Assembly: GCF_001856665.1 (NCBI RefSeq)
Contig: NZ_CP017781.1
Location: forward strand, 3,302,001 to 3,366,000
Direction: 5' to 3'
Length of the DNA stretch: 64,000 bases
DNA from: Rhodobacter xanthinilyticus
Lineage (GTDB): Bacteria; Pseudomonadota; Alphaproteobacteria; Rhodobacterales; Rhodobacteraceae
Part shown: positions 42,557 to 51,329 of the stretch, in pieces
Layout of the letters: every line of letters begins with the position of its first letter
Numbering within the stretch: the first letter of the stretch is position 1
Made by a program: the position numbers and the translations under genes
Notes under the pieces: model-generated
Seen by the model: only the letters and a program-made list of their open reading frames with translations
Database searches by the model: none
Told to the model about the DNA's origin: nothing

Positions 42557-43627
42557 TCATCGCCCAGTGGCGTCGGCGCTTTGTCCGGCCGAAAGCGTCG
42601 GCAACAGCCGCCTGATCGTGTCGTTCCATTTGCTCAGCGGCGAGCGGGTGACATAGATCACATCGCCCGACAGCAACAGGAACCGGTTGCCGGTCAGCCA
42701 GCCCTCGGGCGCAGACACGTCCAGTTGAAACACCGTGGTGCCCGCAGCCGTCTGGCGAAAGACAAAAACCCCGCGGGCATCAGCGCGCAGTTCATCCAGC
42801 CCGCCTTGCCGGGCAAGTGCCTGTGTCAGCGTGATCGGATCAAGCGCAAGATTCACCACAGAGGGTTGGCGCACGCTACCCATGACATAGGCCTCAAGCG
42901 CGACCTGTCGGCGCACCGTCACGATATCGCCCGCGGTCAGCACCGGATTGTTGGCGCTCAGCCCTTCAGCCAGAAAGGCGTGCAGGTCGACATCGTAAAC
43001 CTCGCCCCCGCGCTGCACCGTGACGTGATCGGTATCGGCCAGCGGCGTCAGACCGCCCGCGGCATTGATCGCCTCAAGCAGTTGCAGCGGCCTGGTCGAG
43101 AGCGCAACCGACCGCGGCGTGGCCACCTCGCCGGTGATGACGATGCTGTGCGCGTTGAATTCGGCAACGCTGACTTCGATCTGCGGATCGGGGATATAGG
43201 TCGCCAACTGTTCGGTTAGCGCCGTGCGGATCTGTTCCGCCGTCATCCCGGCTGCCATCACCTTGCCGACAAACGGGTAAAAGAAAGTGCCGTCATCCTG
43301 CACCATCACCGTCGAGGCCGCCGCGCCCTGCCGGTCTGCGGTGCCGGTCGAAAGTTCTGGGTGATCAAAGACAGCAATACGGATCACGTCACCCGGGCCG
43401 ACCCGGTAGATCCACTTGCCGCCCGGCTGCAGCGCGGTACGTTTGCTGCCGACGGGCTGTGCGGCAAAACTGGCGATATTGGCAGGGGTCAGCGCCACGA
43501 CATTGACGCCCGGCAAAGCGCTGGCCTGCGCCGAGGGCGAAACCGGCACCCGCACCGATCCATCGGCACAGGCCGCCAGAACCAGAAAGATCGCAAGGCT
43601 TGCCGGGGCGCTGAATTTGTCGATCAT
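42557..43627 (-). CDS. wza: Wza-like outer-membrane polysaccharide export lipoprotein
   Basis: A 356-residue lipoprotein: signal peptide with lipobox LAAC (Cys20), a Poly_export domain (~70-160, YRVGPGDVIRIAVFDHPEL) and SLBB domains (~165-320, VITGEVATPRSVAL, VMGSVRQPSVV). It forms the outer-membrane channel for the polymer. It is first in the minus-strand export operon; the region before it has a TATAAT box and a palindrome. Confidence 0.92.
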   Translation of the reverse strand: MIDKFSAPASLAIFLVLAACADGSVRVPVSPSAQASALPGVNVVALTPANIASFAAQPVGSKRTALQPGGKWIYRVGPGDVIRIAVFDHPELSTGTADRQGAAASTVMVQDDGTFFYPFVGKVMAAGMTAEQIRTALTEQLATYIPDPQIEVSVAEFNAHSIVITGEVATPRSVALSTRPLQLLEAINAAGGLTPLADTDHVTVQRGGEVYDVDLHAFLAEGLSANNPVLTAGDIVTVRRQVALEAYVMGSVRQPSVVNLALDPITLTQALARQGGLDELRADARGVFVFRQTAAGTTVFQLDVSAPEGWLTGNRFLLLSGDVIYVTRSPLSKWNDTIRRLLPTLSAGQSADATGR

Positions 43628-43814
43628 TTATCCATCCATCTCGCCAACAGATTTTGGCGCGGCAATTAAATGTTGCATGGCAAGTTTTTCAGCAAGGATT
43701 TGCCGTGATATCCGCCGGGTATTTCAGATCCCTTTTGCGATTTGTGAAGTATTATATGAGCCATTCCGCTGACACAAGAAAACACGTGCATTTTGCACGA
43801 AAGCGCATGACGTG
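43628..43814 (-). promoter_or_regulatory. wza promoter region with palindrome
   Basis: On the minus strand a perfect TATAAT (43756-43751) lies 124 bp before wza, with a poor -35 (CTTGTG or TTGTGT near 43773-43778). Just upstream is a palindrome, CGTGCA (43785-43790) TTT TGCACG (43794-43799), enclosed by AACACGT (43781-43787) and ACGTGTT (43810-43816). It could bind an activator of the export operon. No gene is seen here. Confidence 0.5.
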
Positions 43815-44447
43815 TTATCGTTGGATAGTAGGCGTATCCAAGGCGTTGCCCTGCGCAATCATGTTTCTTTCATTTTCCTGCAATTCGCGCAGTCGCCGCT
43901 GCCAGATCGGGTTATTGACATTCCCGGCCTCGGTCAGGCCAAATTCCATCGAGGCAAGGCTATAGGGCGCCCGCAGCGCGGCATCATAGATTGCCAGCCG
44001 GTCACAGCGGAAATCATCTTGCGAAAAGTCATGTGACACCAGCACCACCGCCACCTCGGGCAGGGTGTTGCGGATGCGGCGCAGTTCGTCAAAGATTTCC
44101 CAGACACCGCCGAAATAATCAATATCAACAACAAGATGGGAAATCTTGCGCCCCGTAAGAACCGGCGATCTGATCCGCGAAAGACTGGGAACCGTCAGAA
44201 CCGCCACCTGCTGCGCCTCGATCCAGTCGCGGGCGCGGTCAAGCTGGGGGCCGATCAGCACAATTGCCTCATCCGGGCCGATGTTGAGCGAATAAAGTCC
44301 GTCTGACCGGGGGTTTGGAAACTCGGTCGCGCGCGGCTTTTGCTGGGTTTTATCAGCCCCGAAATGTGTTGCTGCGCAGGCAATCCGATGGATCTGCCGC
44401 ATGAAGCCAGACGTTTCCGGAATGGGATGATACACGTCAACCTCCAT
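43815..44447 (-). CDS. Receiver-like (pseudo-REC) protein between the two EPS operons
   Basis: A 210-residue soluble protein without a recognised family. The central part (HLVVDIDYFGGVWEIFDELRR, then EVAVVLVSHDF) resembles the alpha/beta pattern of a response-regulator receiver, with an Asp where the phosphoacceptor would be, but the Thr and Lys positions are unclear. No HTH or output domain is evident. It lies divergent from the EPS synthesis operon and upstream of wza, a place for a pathway regulator. The ATG at 44447 is preferred over one at 44504; both lack a strong binding site. Confidence 0.5.
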   Translation of the reverse strand: MEVDVYHPIPETSGFMRQIHRIACAATHFGADKTQQKPRATEFPNPRSDGLYSLNIGPDEAIVLIGPQLDRARDWIEAQQVAVLTVPSLSRIRSPVLTGRKISHLVVDIDYFGGVWEIFDELRRIRNTLPEVAVVLVSHDFSQDDFRCDRLAIYDAALRAPYSLASMEFGLTEAGNVNNPIWQRRLRELQENERNMIAQGNALDTPTIQR

Positions 44448-44469
44448 TGCATGGTTTGACCTGACAATG

Positions 44470-44652
44470 TCATGCCCCCTTGCGTGTCGCGATCGCAACC
44501 GCAAGGCGAGATATGTCTCTTTGGTGGGTTGGATGCCCCGATGGCATCGCGGTCAATTCATCCGATAGCCTGCGCGCAATCACAGGATTTCCCCGGCCCT
44601 CCAAAGATAGCGCGATCACCTCGGCAAGATGAATTGTGGCGGATGCGGGCAC
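44470..44652 (-). CDS. Possible 60-residue protein upstream of the receiver-like gene
   Basis: A short frame from a GTG. The product is helical (HLAEVIALSLEGRGNPVIARR) and basic at the end. It ends 22 bp before the receiver-like gene, so it could be co-transcribed. Third-position GC is lower than in neighbouring genes and no strong ribosome binding site is present. It may be chance. Confidence 0.3.
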   Translation of the reverse strand: MPASATIHLAEVIALSLEGRGNPVIARRLSDELTAMPSGHPTHQRDISRLAVAIATRKGA

Positions 44653-44747
44653 AGGTTAAAACCGTAGTGGTTCGCAGAACATTGCGATCACGCCCGGCCC
44701 TTTGGCCATAACTTACCTAAAAAACCTGTGCGATTGAAAGAGCATTC

Positions 44748-45644
44748 ATGCGAAACCCATTGGCTTTGAATATCCAGCGGCTGCGCGGCAGGTATCGGCG
44801 CCTGCGCGCCGCGCTGTCGGCGCCACGGTTGCAGGTGCAGCGCATGGTTGTCATGCGCGACAGACATCCCATGTGCGAACGGCCGATCATCGTGATGGCC
44901 TGCCACCGGTCGGGCACCACGCTGCTGCGGCGCATTCTGCATTCGCACAGTGCCATCGCCTGCCCGCCGGAATCGTTCTTTCTGCACCATTTCATGGATT
45001 TCCTGAGCCGCCCGCAGTCGCGCGAAGGGCTGGGCAGCATCGTGGGCCCTGAAGCGGTGGATGCCACGATCCGCGCCGCCGCCTTTCAGTATCACGAAGC
45101 CTTTCGCATCGCCCAGGGCAAAGCGCGATGGGCCGACAAGACCCCGGCCTATATAAGGCGCTGGCCGGAATTGGTGGCGCTTGCCCCGCCCGAAACCCAA
45201 TGGGTGGTGATCCTGCGCGATCCTTTCGATGTGGCGGCCTCAGTCTACGAGCGGGGCTGGTTCATCGAACATTACGGCGACAGGCCCGAAGCCGAAGCGG
45301 ATCTGTTCGAAAACACGGTCTGCTATCTTGAAGACTACTTTGGCAAGCTGGCCGATTTCATCGGCACGGGCCGGGCCTATGTGCTGCGCTATGAACAGCT
45401 TGCCAGCGACCCCGAGCCGGTGCTGCGCCACCTGTTCCAGCATCTGGGCGAGCCATGGGAACCCGCGGTGATGACCCCTTGGGCCAGCCAGCACAATTTC
45501 GGCATCGAAGATCCGATCGCGCGGGGCACCCGTGGTTTTGTGCCCAGTATCGGCAACTGGCGGGTGTTTTCCGCGGCCCAGATGGCGGTGCTTACCGAAC
45601 GCATGGGGGCGTTGCGGCAGGCGCTGGGTTATGATGCGCCCTGA
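44748..45644 (+). CDS. Sulfotransferase, first gene of the EPS synthesis operon
   Basis: A 298-residue PAPS-dependent sulfotransferase. The 5'-phosphosulfate loop is CHRSGTTLL (52-60), and the 3'-phosphate motif is VVILRDPFDVAAS near 153-165. No signal peptide, so it acts in the cytoplasm, perhaps on the lipid-linked repeat unit. It overlaps wzx by 14 bp. Sulfation of the polymer is inferred; some family members act on small molecules or proteins. Confidence 0.85.
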   Translation: MRNPLALNIQRLRGRYRRLRAALSAPRLQVQRMVVMRDRHPMCERPIIVMACHRSGTTLLRRILHSHSAIACPPESFFLHHFMDFLSRPQSREGLGSIVGPEAVDATIRAAAFQYHEAFRIAQGKARWADKTPAYIRRWPELVALAPPETQWVVILRDPFDVAASVYERGWFIEHYGDRPEAEADLFENTVCYLEDYFGKLADFIGTGRAYVLRYEQLASDPEPVLRHLFQHLGEPWEPAVMTPWASQHNFGIEDPIARGTRGFVPSIGNWRVFSAAQMAVLTERMGALRQALGYDAP

Positions 45645-46983
45645 ACGGTCTGGTGTCTGGCGCAGTGGGCAGGGGGTTCTGGGCCGTGTCGCGCAGAATT
45701 TTGGCACGGTCGTGGCGGGCCAGCTTGCCGCGACGAGTCTTGGCTTTGCCACGCTGGCGCTGAACACCAACGCGCTGGGTCTTGAGGATCTGGGCCGGCT
45801 GATTCTGGTGCAGGCCGCGGGTGAAATGGCGCTTGGCCTGTGCAGTTTCGGCAGCTGGAGCATGGCGGTGCGGTTCGGCGCCAGCGCGATCAATGCCAGA
45901 GACGGGGCAGGGCTGCGGGCGATCTGGCGGTTTGGCCTGATGCTGGATGCGCTGTCGGCGGCGGCGGCGGCGCTGGTTGTGCTGGGGCTGTTTCTTCTGG
46001 TGCCCGAATGGATCGGCCTTTCGGCCGAAACCGGGCGGGCCGGCGCGATCTATGCGGCCACGCTGGCGGTCAGCTTTGCCGGCAGCAGCACGGGCATCCT
46101 GCGCCTGTGCGATGCGTTCCGCACCGTGATCGCGGTCGAGGTCGCGGTGGCGGCGATGCTTTGCGCCAATGCGGCGGTACTGTCGCAACTGGGGGCCGGG
46201 ATCGGGTCTTATCTGGTGGGGGTTTCGCTGATCACGGCAATCGGGCCGGTCACGCTGAACCTGCTGGGATGGCGGCGGCTGCGCCGGGTGGCGGCTACGC
46301 TTGATGGCCCCGCGGCAGGCACCAGCTACACCCCCCGCGACATGCTGCGCTTTGCGCTTGGGTTAAGCGGCGTGACCATCATGTCAACCCTGCAAAACCG
46401 GGCCGAGTTTCTGATCGTGGGCAACCTGCTGGGCCCGGCGGCGGGGGCGCTGTTTGGCGTGGCCTACCGGTTTGGCGCGCTGTTTTCCCGCTTTGCCGAG
46501 GCCGGGCGCCAATCGGTCTATCCAGAGCTGGGCCATATGGTGGCGGGCGGCCGGTTTGATCAGGCGGTGCAAGTCGCCTTTCGGCTGGTGCGGCTTGCCG
46601 CGGTGCTGGCGGTGCCGGCGCTTGGGGTGCTGGCGCTGTGGGGCGGGCCGCTGCTGTCAAAGCTGTTCGGGCCGGCCTATGCCGCGGCATGGCCGAACAT
46701 GATGCTGATTTCCGCGGGCATGGCGGTGGGCACCGCCACATTCGCGCTGGATTCGCTGGTCGTGCTGCGGTTTGGCGCCGACCGGCTGTTCGGCATCAGC
46801 CTGATCGCCTTTTGCACCTTCATCATGGCGGCGGTTGCCGGGCCGCTGATGCTGGGCACGGCTGGCGCCGGTGCCGGACGGCTGGGTTACACGCTGGTGC
46901 TGGCCGGTCTTTCGCTGCGGCTGATCCTGCGCGGCCGCGCGGCGGACAGAAACCGCTTTACCCCCGACAAGGATGCGCCATGA
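45631..46983 (+). CDS. wzx: Wzx-like polysaccharide flippase (MOP superfamily)
   Basis: A 450-residue membrane protein with about 12 hydrophobic segments and the N-terminal signature of MOP-type polysaccharide transporters (GQLAATSLGFATLALNTNAL). It moves lipid-linked repeat units across the inner membrane. It begins inside the sulfotransferase gene and overlaps the next gene by 4 bp. Length is normal. Confidence 0.85.
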   Translation: MMRPERSGVWRSGQGVLGRVAQNFGTVVAGQLAATSLGFATLALNTNALGLEDLGRLILVQAAGEMALGLCSFGSWSMAVRFGASAINARDGAGLRAIWRFGLMLDALSAAAAALVVLGLFLLVPEWIGLSAETGRAGAIYAATLAVSFAGSSTGILRLCDAFRTVIAVEVAVAAMLCANAAVLSQLGAGIGSYLVGVSLITAIGPVTLNLLGWRRLRRVAATLDGPAAGTSYTPRDMLRFALGLSGVTIMSTLQNRAEFLIVGNLLGPAAGALFGVAYRFGALFSRFAEAGRQSVYPELGHMVAGGRFDQAVQVAFRLVRLAAVLAVPALGVLALWGGPLLSKLFGPAYAAAWPNMMLISAGMAVGTATFALDSLVVLRFGADRLFGISLIAFCTFIMAAVAGPLMLGTAGAGAGRLGYTLVLAGLSLRLILRGRAADRNRFTPDKDAP

Positions 46984-48233
46984 CGCAGGCAGACAGCAAA
47001 CAATCGGCCATCGTGGTGCAGTTTGGCGGGCGCCATCAATATGCCGTGCCCCATGCGCTGGCCAACCGCGGACGACTGGCCGCGTTCTACACCGATCTCT
47101 GCGCCGGTGCGGGGGCCGGGCGGCTGGTGCCAGCGCTGTCGCGCATCGCGGGCGGGCGCATGCCGATCGACCTGACCAACCGCCGCCCGCCCGAAAACGT
47201 GCTGCGCTGCACCACGACCTATCTGCGCTGGATGACCGACCTTCGGGCCGCACAGCGCCACGCGGACCCCGTTGCGCGGGTGTTTGCCACTGCGGCCGTG
47301 CATGATCGCGTGGCGCGACAGATGTTGCGGCGCGGCTTTGGAGCCGCCAGCCATGTGCTGACGCAGTTCTGCGAAGCCATCCCGCTTCACCATGCCGCGC
47401 GCGATGCGGGGCTGACGGTGGCAACCGACGTGAACATCGCCCCCTCGACCGAGGCAATCGTGCGCCGCGAACAGGCGGCCCACCCCGATTGGGAAAGCGC
47501 GGCGCTGTATTACGGCCAGACCCTGCCGGAAAGCGGCCACTGGCGCCGCCCGATGGCCCGTCTGGCCGATGCGACCGACCTGTTTCTGTGCCCGTCAGAT
47601 TTTGTCCGGCGCGACCTGATCGAAAACTTTGACATCGCACCCGAAAGAACCCGGCTGGTGCCCTATCCGGTCAATCCCAAATGGTTTGCGGTTGACAACC
47701 GGCCGGTACCTGGCCGCGTGCTGTTTGCCGGAGGCGTGGGGCTACGCAAGGGTATCCATGTTCTGGCGGCGGCGGCGCGTATCCTGCGCGATCGCCGCAC
47801 CGGCTGCGAGGTGGTGGTTGCGGGCGGCGGCGCCGATGGGCTGCGTGCCCGCCCCGATTGCGCGGCGCTGCATTTTCTGGGCCGGATGACCGGACCGCAG
47901 ATGGCGGCCGAATTTGCCCGGGCCGATGTCTTTGCCCTGCCATCGCTGGCCGAGGGATCAGCCGGAGTGACCTATGAGGCGCTTGGCGCGGCTGTGCCGG
48001 TGGTAACCACGTTTGAAAGCGGATCGGTGGTCGAAGACGGGGTTCACGGCTTTGTCGTGCCCGCGCGCGATGCCGAGGCACTGGCCGATGCCATCCAGCG
48101 GCTGACGGCTGATCGCGACCTGCGCGCGCGCATGGCTGCGGCGGCGCGGCAAAAGGCCATGGATTACATCTGGTCGCGCTATGAACAGCGGCTGGATGCC
48201 GCGCTGTTTGCACCGCCCGGGGGCATCGCATGA
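46980..48233 (+). CDS. Family 4 glycosyltransferase
   Basis: A 417-residue GT-B enzyme. The C-terminal Rossmann half shows the retaining GT4 pattern: FAGGVGLRKGIHVLAAA (~255), then ADVFALPSLAEGSAGVTYEA with the E-x7-E nucleotide-sugar site (~325-345). The N-terminal acceptor half is less conserved. It adds one sugar of the repeat unit; donor and linkage cannot be told. Overlaps wzx and wzy by 4 bp each. Confidence 0.85.
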   Translation: MTQADSKQSAIVVQFGGRHQYAVPHALANRGRLAAFYTDLCAGAGAGRLVPALSRIAGGRMPIDLTNRRPPENVLRCTTTYLRWMTDLRAAQRHADPVARVFATAAVHDRVARQMLRRGFGAASHVLTQFCEAIPLHHAARDAGLTVATDVNIAPSTEAIVRREQAAHPDWESAALYYGQTLPESGHWRRPMARLADATDLFLCPSDFVRRDLIENFDIAPERTRLVPYPVNPKWFAVDNRPVPGRVLFAGGVGLRKGIHVLAAAARILRDRRTGCEVVVAGGGADGLRARPDCAALHFLGRMTGPQMAAEFARADVFALPSLAEGSAGVTYEALGAAVPVVTTFESGSVVEDGVHGFVVPARDAEALADAIQRLTADRDLRARMAAAARQKAMDYIWSRYEQRLDAALFAPPGGIA

Positions 48234-49528
48234 TCGCGATTGCCGGGCTCTGCCTCGCCATCCTGCTGCACGGGCTGCGCCAGCCCGCGGGCTATGTGCG
48301 GCTGCCGGTGCTGTATGCCGGGCTGTTTGCCGGTTGGGTCTTGCCGCAGCTTGCCTCGCTTGCCGCCAATGACACGCTGCCAGAGGCGGGGCGCAATGGC
48401 GTTGTGGTGATGGCGTTTTTCAGCCTCGCGGCCTGCTGGCTGGGCTGGTATGCGGCGCCCGCCGCCGGGCGGCCTCGGGCGTCGGAGACCCGCAACCTTG
48501 GGGTGCCAGTGGCGATTCTGACCGCCATCAGCGTGGCGCTGAACCTGAAGGTAGGGTCTATGGCCGCCGATATGGCGGATGTGTCGCAATGGTCGGGCCC
48601 CATCACCATCGTGGCCTTCTTTGCCATGATCCGGCATCTGGTGCTGGCGCTGGCGCTGATTGCCTTTCTGCGGCGGCCCTCGCCGCTGCTGGGCCTGCTG
48701 CTGGCTGCCAACCTGAGCGTGGCCTTGCCTCTGGTGCTGATCGGCTTGCGCCGGACCGAAATCATGGGATTCATCGCGACGATGATCTGCGGCCTGTGGT
48801 TCGGCCGGGGGATCCGCCTTCCGTTGAGCTTGCTGGCGGCGACGGCGGCGGGCTTTGCGGTGGTGGTCTTTGTCATCGGCCCGCTGCGCGGTGCCTCGGC
48901 TGCGATCGAGGCCGAGACCGGCGAAAGGCCCGGCCTGTTCAGTGCCGAACTGTGGCAGCGGCTGGATGTTTCGGCGGAACTGGAACGCGGCATCGACGAC
49001 GCGCCCGACCTGTTGAACGCCTCTTACATCATCGCCTACCGGCGCGACGAAGGGCATTTCGGTCTGGGCGCCGAAACCTGGAACCGCTTTGTCACCCAAT
49101 ATGTTCCGGGTCAGATCGTGGGGGCAGAGGCCAAGCGGGCGCTGTATCTGGGCGATGGCGCCGGAAAGAACGGCGACAATACCGGCATCTATGACCGGAT
49201 CGAAGACCGCTTCGACTTTACCTTTGCGCTTGGAACGACCACGACGGGGCTGGGCAGCGGGTTTGACGATTTCGGCTGGCTGGGGGCCGGATACTTCTTT
49301 GTGATCGCCCTGATCATGCGCAGGCTCTACAACGCCGGTCAGGCCGGAGACCTTTGGGCGCAGGCGCTTTACGTCGGGCAGGTGGCGCTGGCGCTGGTGT
49401 CTGTGACCCATCACCATGCCTCGCTGCTGGTGGTCATTCCGCTGCTGTTGGTCTGCGCCTGGGTCGGGCGGCGGTTGCAGGGGCTGCATCTGTGGCGCAG
49501 GCCGCAACCGCGCGGGGTGATGCCATGA
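48230..49528 (+). CDS. Wzy-like polysaccharide polymerase
   Basis: A 432-residue integral membrane protein with 10-11 hydrophobic segments and one large periplasmic loop (residues ~225-345), the usual Wzy topology. Primary sequence of Wzy proteins is poorly conserved, so assignment rests on topology and on its position between wzx-type and transferase genes. Alternatives are an O-antigen ligase-like protein. Conserved Arg residues in the loop (YIIAYRRDEG) would fit catalysis. Confidence 0.75.
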   Translation: MIAIAGLCLAILLHGLRQPAGYVRLPVLYAGLFAGWVLPQLASLAANDTLPEAGRNGVVVMAFFSLAACWLGWYAAPAAGRPRASETRNLGVPVAILTAISVALNLKVGSMAADMADVSQWSGPITIVAFFAMIRHLVLALALIAFLRRPSPLLGLLLAANLSVALPLVLIGLRRTEIMGFIATMICGLWFGRGIRLPLSLLAATAAGFAVVVFVIGPLRGASAAIEAETGERPGLFSAELWQRLDVSAELERGIDDAPDLLNASYIIAYRRDEGHFGLGAETWNRFVTQYVPGQIVGAEAKRALYLGDGAGKNGDNTGIYDRIEDRFDFTFALGTTTTGLGSGFDDFGWLGAGYFFVIALIMRRLYNAGQAGDLWAQALYVGQVALALVSVTHHHASLLVVIPLLLVCAWVGRRLQGLHLWRRPQPRGVMP

Positions 49529-50103
49529 CGCGCAGAACCCTGCCGACCCTGGGCTTTGGTCTGGCGCGGCGTATCGGCCTGATCTTGCGGCTGCTGCGCT
49601 ATCAGATCACGGTCTTTGTCTGGCACCGCCCGGTGCCCGCCAGCACCCGCATCTATGGTCGGCTGAGCCTTGCCTATGTCCCCTGCCGCCTGAGTCTTGG
49701 CCCGCGGTGCAGCCTGGGCGATGGCGTCACCCTGAACATCGGGCGCGAGGCCCGGATCGAACTGGGCGCCGATGTGGCGCTGAATTCCGGGTGCACGCTG
49801 GTTGCCTCTGACTGCATCCGCATCGGGGATCGGGTTGCCATCGGTGAATATGTCTCGATCCGCGATCAGCAGCATCACTTTCGCGCGGGCCACGGCGTTC
49901 TGGGGCAGGGCTACAAGATCGCGCCGGTCGAGATCGGCGAAAATACATGGATCGGGCGCGGTGTCTTTATCGGGCCGGGCACCCGCATCGGGGCCAATTG
50001 CATCGTGGGTGCCAACAGCGTGGTGCACGGCAGCTTTCCCGACGGGGTGCTGATCGCCGGGGCCCCCGCCCGCATCCGGCGCAACCTACAGGATCACCCA
50101 TGA
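49525..50103 (+). CDS. Left-handed beta-helix acetyltransferase (hexapeptide type)
   Basis: A 192-residue O-acetyltransferase of the LbH family. Hexapeptide repeats run from about residue 60 to 175 (IGDRVAIGEYVSI, IGENTWIGRGVFIGPGTRIG), with a catalytic His in QQHHFRAGH. The last turn IVGANSVVHGSFP and IAGAPARI is typical of the NodL/WcaF/VatD group. It probably acetylates a sugar. Overlaps both neighbours by 4 bp. Confidence 0.88.
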   Translation: MTRRTLPTLGFGLARRIGLILRLLRYQITVFVWHRPVPASTRIYGRLSLAYVPCRLSLGPRCSLGDGVTLNIGREARIELGADVALNSGCTLVASDCIRIGDRVAIGEYVSIRDQQHHFRAGHGVLGQGYKIAPVEIGENTWIGRGVFIGPGTRIGANCIVGANSVVHGSFPDGVLIAGAPARIRRNLQDHP

Positions 50104-51329
50104 ACGCCTTGCCCCGTCTTGCCATCCTGACCCGCGAAATCGCGGCCTATCACGATGCGCGGTTTGCCGCGCTGGCACCGATGCTGCCGCGCCTTGATGT
50201 GCTGGCCATGGCCGACGAAGGCAGCTTTGCCGGGTTTCTGGCGCAATCGCTGTCGGCGGGCTATCACGCGCAGCGGCTCTGGCCCGGCCTCGCAAGCTAT
50301 CGCGCCGCGGCCGAAAATGCGCGGCTGGCGCCCCGCCTGTGGCAAGAGCTGGACCGGATCGCGCCCGAGGTGGTGGCCATCGCGGGTTGGGCCTCGCCCG
50401 AAAGCTATGCGGCGCTGGCCTGGGCCAAACGGCGCGGGCGCCGACTGGTTGTGATGTCAGATAGCCAGTCCCATGATGCCGCACGCCATCCGCTGCGCGA
50501 GGCGCTGAAGCGTCGCTTTCTGCGCTGTTGCGATGCGGCGCTGGTCGCGGGCCGCAGCCATGGGGCCTACCTGCAGCAGCTGGGCTTTGACCCGGGCCGG
50601 ATCGCCACGGGCTATGATGTAGTGAACAACGCGCATTTCCGTCTTGGCGCCGATAGAGCGCGGGCGCGGGCTTGGGCGCTGCGGCAGGCGCTCGGTCTCC
50701 CGCAGCGCTATGTTCTGGCGGCAGGCCGGTTCGTGCCCAAGAAGAACCTTGTCCGCCTGATCGAGGCTTTCGGTCAGGCGCGCGCCGAAACCGGGCAAGA
50801 TGCTGCGCTGTGCATCGTGGGCGATGGCCCCGACCGCCCGCAGATCACCGCAGCCATCGCGGCCCAGGGACTGGGCGAGGCGGTGCGGCTGCTGGGGCTG
50901 CGCAGTTACGAAGACATGCCGGTGCTTTACGGTCTGGCCGAGGGGTTTGCCCATGTGGCGCTGACCGAACAATGGGGGCTTGTGGTCAACGAAGCCGCGG
51001 CAGCGGGCCTGCCGCTGCTGCTGTCCGCCACCATCGGGGCCGCCCCCGAACTGCTGGAACCCGGCCGCAACGGCTGGCTGGTGCCGCCCGATGACCGTGG
51101 CGCGATCGCAGAAGGGCTGGCCCGGATGCTGCGGCTGACCGCAGACGAAAGGGCAAGCATGGCGGCCGACAGCCGCGCCCGGGTTGCCGACTGGGGCCCT
51201 GACCGCTTTGCCCGCGGCATGGTCGCAGCGGCGCACATGGCGCAGACCCGGCCGCTGCGGCACCCCGGCCCGCTGGACCGGATACTGTTTCAGCGCATGG
51301 GCCGCCGCCCGGTAGAGACGGTCGCATGA
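50100..51329 (+). CDS. Family 4 glycosyltransferase
   Basis: A 409-residue GT-B enzyme with a GT4 C-terminal half: YVLAAGRFVPKKNLVRLIEAF (~202-222), CIVGDGPDRPQI and EGFAHVALTEQWGLVVNEAAAAG with the E-x7-E motif (~283-300). The N-terminal half includes a transferase-like acceptor fold with no membrane segment. It adds a further sugar. Overlaps the acetyltransferase gene and the next GT4 gene by 4 bp. Confidence 0.88.
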   Translation: MNALPRLAILTREIAAYHDARFAALAPMLPRLDVLAMADEGSFAGFLAQSLSAGYHAQRLWPGLASYRAAAENARLAPRLWQELDRIAPEVVAIAGWASPESYAALAWAKRRGRRLVVMSDSQSHDAARHPLREALKRRFLRCCDAALVAGRSHGAYLQQLGFDPGRIATGYDVVNNAHFRLGADRARARAWALRQALGLPQRYVLAAGRFVPKKNLVRLIEAFGQARAETGQDAALCIVGDGPDRPQITAAIAAQGLGEAVRLLGLRSYEDMPVLYGLAEGFAHVALTEQWGLVVNEAAAAGLPLLLSATIGAAPELLEPGRNGWLVPPDDRGAIAEGLARMLRLTADERASMAADSRARVADWGPDRFARGMVAAAHMAQTRPLRHPGPLDRILFQRMGRRPVETVA

